Origin: Flavobacterium psychrophilum
Lineage (GTDB): Bacteria; Bacteroidota; Bacteroidia; Flavobacteriales; Flavobacteriaceae
Assembly (NCBI GenBank): GCA_945866505.1
Contig: CAMBHH010000115.1
Coordinates: forward strand, 1-10,976
DNA: 10,976 bases
Reading direction: 5' to 3'
This document shows positions 6,436-10,976 of this stretch, in pieces. The position numbers and the translations under genes are program-made. Below the pieces are notes generated by a model. That model ran no database searches. It was given only the letters and a program-made list of their open reading frames with translations, and was not told where the DNA came from. Every line of letters starts with the position of its first letter. The stretch's first letter is position 1.

Positions 6436-7107
6436 TTAAAAAGGCAAATTATTAAAAAACATAATTTGAAACTGGGTTCTGCTGGAATTTTGCTGAATTT
6501 GTGACATTACGCCCACTTCCATTTTCAAACTTTTACTGAAACAATAGCCAAGACCGCCATAAATACGATCTCTGTCAAAATAATTGGCTTCAGTATTGAT
6601 GAAAATTTCGTTATAAGCCGAAGCATAAATTGCGTTCTTCTCCATTTCCTTTTTGTTGATTAGAACATTCAAAGACAGAAAATAACGTAAACGCATCTTG
6701 AAATCCTCTTCGATAAACCGTTGTTCAAAACGATATCTGTGCTGGAAATTGACTCTTCCAAATTGTTGCTTAGTTATAAATTGCTGAAAAATCCTGTGTT
6801 CGTTGGTATTCAATTTTTCATCCGTTCCAATCATATAAGGTTCTGAATGAATGTAAGCATAGCCTAACAATAGGTTATTATTGTTTTCGGATAAATTGTA
6901 ACCAATTCCTGTTCTCAACAATAATTGCTCTAAATCTCCTGCAAAATTATAATTCCGATATTGAACTTCGTTGTGAAAATTCCAACGATTGTTGATTTTT
7001 TGATTTCCGAAATAAAGAAACCAGTTTCCTATGTCTGTTTTTTGCGCATTGGCGTTGGTTACTATAAACAACACCAACAATAAGCAAAAGAATTGTAATC
7101 TATTCAT
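6436..7107 (-). CDS. DUF2490 outer-membrane beta-barrel protein
   Basis: A 223-residue exported protein. The signal peptide is clear: MNRLQFFCLLLVLFIVTNANA followed by QKTD, with cleavage likely after residue 21 (A-N-A). The mature part is made of alternating aromatic/polar strands: DIGNWFLYFGNQKINNRW, WNFHNEVQYRNYNF, EQLLLRTGIGYNL, NLLLGYAYIHSEPY, RVNFQHRYRFEQRF, MRLRYFLSLNVLI and QFQIMFFNNLPF. The chain ends in phenylalanine, as outer-membrane barrels commonly do. This matches DUF2490, a family common in Bacteroidota without an assigned function. It is not a recognisable transporter or enzyme. The gene starts 50 bases after the rsmG stop, with no clear promoter box between, so it is probably co-transcribed with rsmG. 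Confidence 0.85.
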   Translation of the reverse strand: MNRLQFFCLLLVLFIVTNANAQKTDIGNWFLYFGNQKINNRWNFHNEVQYRNYNFAGDLEQLLLRTGIGYNLSENNNNLLLGYAYIHSEPYMIGTDEKLNTNEHRIFQQFITKQQFGRVNFQHRYRFEQRFIEEDFKMRLRYFLSLNVLINKKEMEKNAIYASAYNEIFINTEANYFDRDRIYGGLGYCFSKSLKMEVGVMSQIQQNSSRTQFQIMFFNNLPF

Positions 7108-7157
7108 ATTCCGATACGAATTGTTTTGAAGTTAAAAACTCGATATTTCAAATACAT

Positions 7158-7787
7158 TTACACCGTAAACTTCAACGGCAAATGCACCACTTTTTTTGTC
7201 TCAAAAAATTCATCTTCAAAATAATTAGCCAAATTATACTCTGTCGCTTTCGGGAAAGCTGCTAATTCTTCGGTTAAATCGCCTCCTTTCAGATAGAGAA
7301 TTCCGTTTTTGAGTTCGTGTTTATGTTTCTTTTTGATTTTATCTTTCACCCAAGATACAAAATCAGGCATATTGGTTACGGCACGACTCACAATAAAATC
7401 AAAATCTCCTTTTACAAGTTCAGCACGCAATTGTTCTGCTTTCACGTTTTTAAGTTCCAATGCTTCGGCGACAGCTTGAACGACTTTTATTTTTTTTGCT
7501 ATGACATCAATCAAATAAAAACGGGTTTCTGGAAAAAGAATCGCCAAGGGAATTCCAGGAAATCCTCCGCCAGTTCCCACATCCAAGATAAAAGTTCCAG
7601 GTTCGAATTTTATGATTTTGGCAATTCCCAACGAATGTAAAATGTGTTTGGTGTATAATTCGTCAATATCTTTTCGGGAAATGACATTGATTTTCGCATT
7701 CCAATCGTGGTATAAAAAATCCAGTTTTGCGAATTGTTCCTTTTGAAAATCCGTTAAATTGGGAAAATATTTCAGAATCTCGTCCAT
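7158..7787 (-). CDS. rsmG: 16S rRNA (guanine(527)-N(7))-methyltransferase RsmG
   Basis: Methylates N7 of G527 in 16S rRNA using S-adenosylmethionine; loss of the E. coli enzyme gives low-level streptomycin resistance. The Rossmann-like fold is evident: the SAM-binding loop ILDVGTGGGFPGIPLA at about residues 67-82, the acidic residue ending motif II in RFYLIDVIAKK (Asp94), and VSRAVTNM (Arg135) near the catalytic region. The N-terminal NAKINVISRKDIDELYTKHI and HSLGIAK are also typical. I place the start at ATG 7787, giving 209 residues beginning MDEILKYFPNL. An in-frame TTG at 7805 would add six residues, but it lies inside the promoter -7 box and so would not be transcribed. It is the first gene of a probable three-gene minus-strand operon. 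Confidence 0.95.
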   Translation of the reverse strand: MDEILKYFPNLTDFQKEQFAKLDFLYHDWNAKINVISRKDIDELYTKHILHSLGIAKIIKFEPGTFILDVGTGGGFPGIPLAILFPETRFYLIDVIAKKIKVVQAVAEALELKNVKAEQLRAELVKGDFDFIVSRAVTNMPDFVSWVKDKIKKKHKHELKNGILYLKGGDLTEELAAFPKATEYNLANYFEDEFFETKKVVHLPLKFTV

Positions 7788-7802
7788 TATAATAAATTTT
7801 AA

Positions 7803-7810
7803 CAAATGTA
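7803..7810 (-). promoter_or_regulatory. Bacteroidetes -7 promoter box for rsmG
   Basis: On the minus strand the bases read TACATTTG, an exact TAnnTTTG match, 15 bases before the ATG at 7787. Its last three bases are the in-frame TTG that a gene caller may take as the rsmG start. The opposite-facing desaturase box is 56 bases away. Confidence 0.55.
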
Positions 7811-7866
7811 CAGTTTTTAGTATTGAATATTTAACGCAATTTTACAGATTGAAAATTATTAATAAT

Positions 7867-7874
7867 TATCTTTG
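7867..7874 (+). promoter_or_regulatory. Bacteroidetes -7 promoter box for the desaturase gene
   Basis: TATCTTTG is an exact TAnnTTTG match, 18 bases before the ATG at 7893. A TTG at 7849-7851 is the nearest -33-like element, though its spacing is short. The box's final TTG (7872-7874) is in frame with the desaturase, which makes a longer reading frame look possible when it is not. Confidence 0.55.
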
Positions 7875-7892
7875 CCTTTACTTAAAAAATTA

Positions 7893-8990
7893 ATGATGAA
7901 TAACATCGGCCCTACATTTGCCAAGCAAGACAATTTAAAATTCTTTAGAACGCTTAACTCTCGAGTGAACAGCTACTTCAAAGAAAATAACATACCTAAA
8001 ACCGGCAACTGGAAAATCCATTTGAAAACTGTAATTCTTTTTACCGTTTTTCTAGTGCCTTATTTCTTGATACTCACTTTACCTATGCCGTTTTGGGTGC
8101 ATTTACTGTTGACTATTGTTATGGGAATTGGAATGGCGGGAATTGGAATGAACGTAATGCACGATGCCAATCACGGTTCGTATTCTACCAAAAATTGGGT
8201 GAATAACTTTATGGGTGGGACAATTTATGTTTTGGCTGGAAATGTTCACAACTGGCAAGTCCAACACAACGTTTTGCATCATACCTATACGAACATCATC
8301 GGCCACGACGAAGACTTGGAAGCAGGAAGAATTATGCGTTTCTCCAAAGAAGCGCAATGGCATAAATTTCACAAATTTCAACAATATTATGCCGTATTTT
8401 TATATGGTTTGTTGACTTTCAATTGGGCTATTACCACTGACTTTAAACAAATGAGAAATTACCTTAAAAGAAAACTGTCTTATGGCGAACCAAAAAGTCC
8501 TAAAATTCTTTGGACTACTTTAATCATCACAAAGGTAATTTATATAGCGATTTGGATTGTTTTGCCAATATTAATTGGAATCACTTGGTGGAAAGTTTTG
8601 GTTGGATTTTTCGTGATGCATTACACCGCTGGATTAATCTTGAGTATAGTGTTCCAATTAGCGCATGTTGTAAATGATGCTGCTAATCCAATTCCTAGCG
8701 AAGAAGGGGAAATGGAAAACACTTGGGCAGTTCATCAATTGTTTACTACAGTTAATTTTGCCCCAAAAAACAAAATCGTAAACTGGTATACTGGAGGTTT
8801 AAACCATCAAATTGAACATCATATTTTCCCACATATTAGTCATGTGCATTATGACAAAATTGCTGCAATCGTAAAAGAAACCGCAAAAGAATGTCAACTA
8901 CCTTACAATGAATATAAAACATTTAGAAGTGCTGTAATTGCTCATTTCAAACATTTAAAAGAACTTGGAATGAAACCGGCTTTACAATAA
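7893..8990 (+). CDS. Membrane fatty acid desaturase (acyl-CoA / acyl-lipid type)
   Basis: Di-iron membrane enzyme that puts a double bond into fatty acyl chains, using O2 and electrons from a ferredoxin- or cytochrome-type donor. The three histidine boxes are intact: HDANH at residues 90-94, HNVLHH at 125-130 and HQIEHH at 305-310. The QIEHH form of the third box is typical of front-end and DesA-like desaturases, but the double-bond position cannot be told from sequence. Hydrophobic segments lie near 47-66, 68-88, 206-228 and 233-257. I start at ATG 7893 (365 residues, MMNNIGPTF); the next codon is also ATG (7896). A TTG at 7872 is in frame but lies within the -7 promoter box. Divergent from rsmG. 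Membrane fluidity adjustment is a likely role. Confidence 0.92.
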   Translation: MMNNIGPTFAKQDNLKFFRTLNSRVNSYFKENNIPKTGNWKIHLKTVILFTVFLVPYFLILTLPMPFWVHLLLTIVMGIGMAGIGMNVMHDANHGSYSTKNWVNNFMGGTIYVLAGNVHNWQVQHNVLHHTYTNIIGHDEDLEAGRIMRFSKEAQWHKFHKFQQYYAVFLYGLLTFNWAITTDFKQMRNYLKRKLSYGEPKSPKILWTTLIITKVIYIAIWIVLPILIGITWWKVLVGFFVMHYTAGLILSIVFQLAHVVNDAANPIPSEEGEMENTWAVHQLFTTVNFAPKNKIVNWYTGGLNHQIEHHIFPHISHVHYDKIAAIVKETAKECQLPYNEYKTFRSAVIAHFKHLKELGMKPALQ

Positions 8991-9044
8991 AGACGCCGCA
9001 GTTCCTCCCGATAATGTACAGACGCACTGCAACGCGTCTCAACA
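8991..9044 (+). repeat. Decayed palindromic repeat between desaturase and aminotransferase genes
   Basis: Directly after the desaturase stop the sequence becomes GC-rich. AGACGC at 9020-9025 pairs with GCGTCT at 9034-9039 around ACTGCAAC; outer TGT (9015-9017) and ACA (9042-9044) can pair as well. With AC at 9032-9033 read as GT, the block 9020-9039 would be a perfect 20-base palindrome centred on CTGCAG. A further AGACGC occurs at 8991-8996. It resembles short interspersed palindromes seen in many bacterial genomes. It lacks a T tract, so it is not a standard terminator. Confidence 0.5.
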
Positions 9045-9078
9045 AATAACCAACTTTATAAACCAAAAAATACAATTA

Positions 9079-10269
9079 ATGAACAATTTGCTTTCAGACA
9101 GAATCAATAATTTAGCCACTTCACAAACATTGGCAATGGCAGCATTGGCCAGAGAATTAAAAGCTCAAGGAAAAGACATTATCAGTTTAAGCTTGGGAGA
9201 ACCTGATTTCAATACTCCAGATTTCATCAAAGAAGCCGCCAAAAAGGCCATAGACGATAATTATAGCACTTATTCTCCAGTAGAAGGTTATGCTGATTTA
9301 AAAGAAGCCATTTGCAGAAAATTCAAAAGAGACAACGGATTGGATTACAAACCATCACAAATCGTAGTTTCAACAGGAGCAAAACAATCTTTATACAACA
9401 TTGCCCAAGTAATGCTAAACGATGGTGACGAAGTGATTTTGCCAGCACCTTACTGGGTTTCTTACTTTGAAATCGTAAAATTATCAGGTGGAGTTCCTGT
9501 AGAAGTGCCAACTTCTGTAGAAACTGATTTCAAAATCACTCCAGAACAATTAGAAGCTGCTATCACTCCAAAAACAAAAATGATGTGGTTCTCTTCTCCA
9601 TGTAATCCATCAGGATCGGTTTATAATAGAGAAGAATTGACCGCAATTGCTAAAGTATTAGAAAAATATCCAAATATTATTGTAGTTGCTGACGAAATCT
9701 ACGAGCACATCAATTTCTCCGGAACTTTTTGCAGCATTGGATCTATCCCGGGAATGTTAGAAAAAACAGTAACTGTTAACGGACTTGCCAAAGCATTCGC
9801 AATGACAGGGTACAGAATTGGTTACATCGGAGGACCAGAATTTATCGCAAAAGCGTGTACCAAAATTCAAGGACAAGTAACCTCAGGAGCTAATTCTGTG
9901 GCACAAAGAGCTGCAATTACCGCTGTTGATGCTGATCCAAGTGTACTGAGTCATATGGTTCAAGCCTTCCACAGTCGTAGAGATTTAGTGGTAGGATTGT
10001 TAAAAGAAATTCCAGGAGTAAAAATCAATGTTCCAGAAGGAGCTTTTTATGTTTTTCCAGACGTTTCCTCTTTCTTCGGAAAAACATTAAAAGGAACTGA
10101 AATTAAAGATGCCAATGACGTTTCAATGTATCTTTTGGCGGAAGCTTGTGTCGCTACCGTAACTGGAGATGCTTTTGGAAATCCAAACTGTATTCGTTTT
10201 TCTTACGCGACCAGCGAAGAACAATTAATCGAAGCATTGAAAAGAATTAAAGACGCTTTGGCTGGATAA
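9079..10269 (+). CDS. Pyridoxal-phosphate-dependent aminotransferase, class I (aspartate aminotransferase type)
   Basis: Fold-type I aminotransferase of 396 residues, the usual length for the bacterial I-gamma aspartate/prephenate aminotransferase group. Visible landmarks: SLGEPDFNTP (residues 38-47), YSPVEGYADLKEAI, STGAKQSLYN (PLP phosphate region), PAPYWVSY (ring-stacking aromatic), SSPCNPSGSVY with Asn176, VVADEIYEHI with Asp205 and Tyr208, the Schiff-base lysine Lys238 in VNGLAKAFAMTGYRIGY, and the substrate-carboxylate arginine Arg373 in CIRFSYATS. It is cytoplasmic. Aspartate is the likely amino donor, with 2-oxoglutarate as acceptor; activity on prephenate or aromatic amino acids cannot be excluded. 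No clear TAnnTTTG box was found in the 88 bases upstream, so read-through from the desaturase gene is possible. A strong terminator follows. Confidence 0.93.
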   Translation: MNNLLSDRINNLATSQTLAMAALARELKAQGKDIISLSLGEPDFNTPDFIKEAAKKAIDDNYSTYSPVEGYADLKEAICRKFKRDNGLDYKPSQIVVSTGAKQSLYNIAQVMLNDGDEVILPAPYWVSYFEIVKLSGGVPVEVPTSVETDFKITPEQLEAAITPKTKMMWFSSPCNPSGSVYNREELTAIAKVLEKYPNIIVVADEIYEHINFSGTFCSIGSIPGMLEKTVTVNGLAKAFAMTGYRIGYIGGPEFIAKACTKIQGQVTSGANSVAQRAAITAVDADPSVLSHMVQAFHSRRDLVVGLLKEIPGVKINVPEGAFYVFPDVSSFFGKTLKGTEIKDANDVSMYLLAEACVATVTGDAFGNPNCIRFSYATSEEQLIEALKRIKDALAG

Positions 10270-10295
10270 GCTAAACTTCTATTTTTATATCAATG

Positions 10296-10322
10296 GCCTC
10301 AAGATTTTCTTGGGGCTTTTTT
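10296..10322 (+). terminator. Intrinsic terminator of the aminotransferase gene
   Basis: GCCTCAAGA (10296-10304) pairs with TCTTGGGGC (10308-10316) through nine pairs, one of them a T-G wobble, around a three-base loop. Six T residues follow directly (10317-10322). It begins 26 bases after the stop codon. Confidence 0.88.
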
Positions 10323-10387
10323 AATATTAAATCGAAAAATATCCATTCGGATTAGAAATCTCGAATTTTTTATAAGAACTTTGCAGA

Positions 10388-10409
10388 CTTTTAGACGAAA
10401 GCCTAAAAG
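10388..10409 (+). promoter_or_regulatory. Stem-loop in the gap upstream of the U32 gene
   Basis: CTTTTAG (10388-10394) pairs with CTAAAAG (10403-10409). Inside, after one A-C mismatch, C-GAAA-G forms a GNRA-type tetraloop (10396-10401). It ends 37 bases before the ATG at 10447. No T run follows, so it is not a terminator. A partial promoter-like ACTTTG lies just upstream (10378-10383). It may be in the 5' leader or overlap the promoter; no known riboswitch is recognised. Confidence 0.35.
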
Positions 10410-10446
10410 CTTAATAATCTATCAATTATAAAATTATCATCCCTAG

Positions 10447-10976
10447 ATGAAAAAGAAAATAGAAATACTAGCTCCTGCCAAAGATTTAATTCACGGTCTC
10501 GCCGCCATCAATAGTGGAGCTGATGCGGTTTATATAGGAGCACCACAATTTGGAGCCCGTTCCAATGCCACCAATTCGATTGAAGATGTAGCGGAATTGG
10601 TAAAATATGCTCATTTATTCAACGCTCAGGTTTTTGTAGTTGTCAATACCATTTTGTACGACAACGAACTCGAAACCTGTCGCCAAATGATTTGGAAATT
10701 GTACGATATTGGAGTTGATGCTTTGATTGTACAAGATATGTCGATTATGGAAATGGATATTCCTCCAATAATTATCCACGCAAGCACGCAAGCCAATAAC
10801 CGCGACCCTCATAAAATCAAATTTCTGAAAGATGCTGGAATGAAACGTGTCGTTTTGGCTCGCGAATTAAACTTACACCAAATCAAAGAAATCAGTGATG
10901 CCAGCGATGTAGAACTGGAATTTTTTGTGACGGGTGCGCTTTGCGTTTCTTTCAGCGGAAACTGTTATATGAGTGT
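10447..10976 (+). CDS. U32-family protein (YegQ/RlhA/TrhP-like), partial at the window edge
   Basis: The first 176 codons of a U32 'peptidase' family member. Although named as peptidases, E. coli members YegP/TrhP and RlhA act in hydroxylation of tRNA (5-hydroxyuridine) and 23S rRNA (5-hydroxycytidine) and depend on iron-sulfur clusters. Family features are visible: MKKKIEILAPAKDLIHGLAA, INSGADAVYIGAPQFGAR, VVNTILYD, GVDALIVQDM, IHASTQANN, KRVVLARELNL and FVTGALCVSFSGNCYM, whose Cys166 and Cys173 match the cysteine-bearing motif of the family. The first part forms a TIM-barrel-like pattern of strands and helices. The start ATG at 10447 is followed by a lysine-rich codon run typical of the family. 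The 3' end lies outside, so it cannot be assigned to the RlhA or TrhP subgroup here. Confidence 0.9.
   Translation, partial: MKKKIEILAPAKDLIHGLAAINSGADAVYIGAPQFGARSNATNSIEDVAELVKYAHLFNAQVFVVVNTILYDNELETCRQMIWKLYDIGVDALIVQDMSIMEMDIPPIIIHASTQANNRDPHKIKFLKDAGMKRVVLARELNLHQIKEISDASDVELEFFVTGALCVSFSGNCYMS

Noticed and set aside
7317..7640. Plus-strand frame opposite rsmG
   Set aside because: It is antisense to the conserved SAM-binding region, with a Phe/Cys-rich translation typical of an antisense shadow.
8124..8150. Twelve-base direct repeat (GGAATTGGAATG) with a three-base spacer
   Set aside because: It encodes a GIGMAGIGM helix segment in the desaturase; small-residue repeats are common in membrane helices, and nothing suggests a mobile or regulatory role.
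8103..8415. Overlapping frames on both strands inside the desaturase
   Set aside because: Both lie within the histidine-box region of a clearly real gene and show no family features.
10615..10812. Minus-strand frame inside the U32 gene
   Set aside because: Antisense to conserved U32 sequence, with no family features.

Overview
The window looks like core chromosome of a member of the Bacteroidota, most likely a Flavobacterium or close relative. The DNA is AT-rich. Several genes have matches to the Bacteroidetes -7 promoter box TAnnTTTG a short distance upstream, and translation starts sit behind A-rich leaders rather than strong Shine-Dalgarno sites. The gene set is flavobacterial: exosortase XrtF with its partner protein, the type IX secretion system (T9SS) plug protein, and a DUF2490 outer-membrane protein.

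Layout. 1-1056 (minus strand): the 5' part of a membrane-anchored ankyrin-repeat protein, and a GAF-domain protein of the free methionine-(R)-sulfoxide reductase type. 1122-2097 (plus): xrtF and the overlapping XrtF-associated membrane protein. 2178-3897 (plus): T9SS plug protein, then apaG. 3901-4080: a gene-free stretch with a base-paired, repeat-like sequence. 4152-5780 (plus): pruA, closed by a 14-bp perfect hairpin that serves convergent genes from both sides. 5873-7787 (minus): a probable rsmG - DUF2490 - unknown membrane protein operon, read towards that terminator. 7893-8990 (plus): a fatty acid desaturase, divergent from rsmG with a promoter box facing each way. 8991-9044: a decayed palindromic repeat. 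9079-10269 (plus): a class I aminotransferase with a clear intrinsic terminator. 10447-10976 (plus): the 5' part of a U32-family gene that runs off the window.

How the genes fit together. Two themes concern the cell envelope: an exosortase module, whose family sorts proteins by C-terminal signals, and the T9SS plug, which seals the SprA translocon when it has no cargo; they lie next to each other. The other genes are housekeeping: proline/glutamate metabolism (pruA), transamination, rRNA modification (rsmG, and possibly the U32 gene), membrane lipid unsaturation, and oxidised methionine repair or sensing (GAF protein).

I see no CRISPR array, phage, IS element, tRNA or rRNA. I found no convincing new multi-gene system. 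The points most worth a second look are the two non-coding repeat-like elements, the GAF protein that has lost one of three redox cysteines, and the xrtF/plug neighbourhood.
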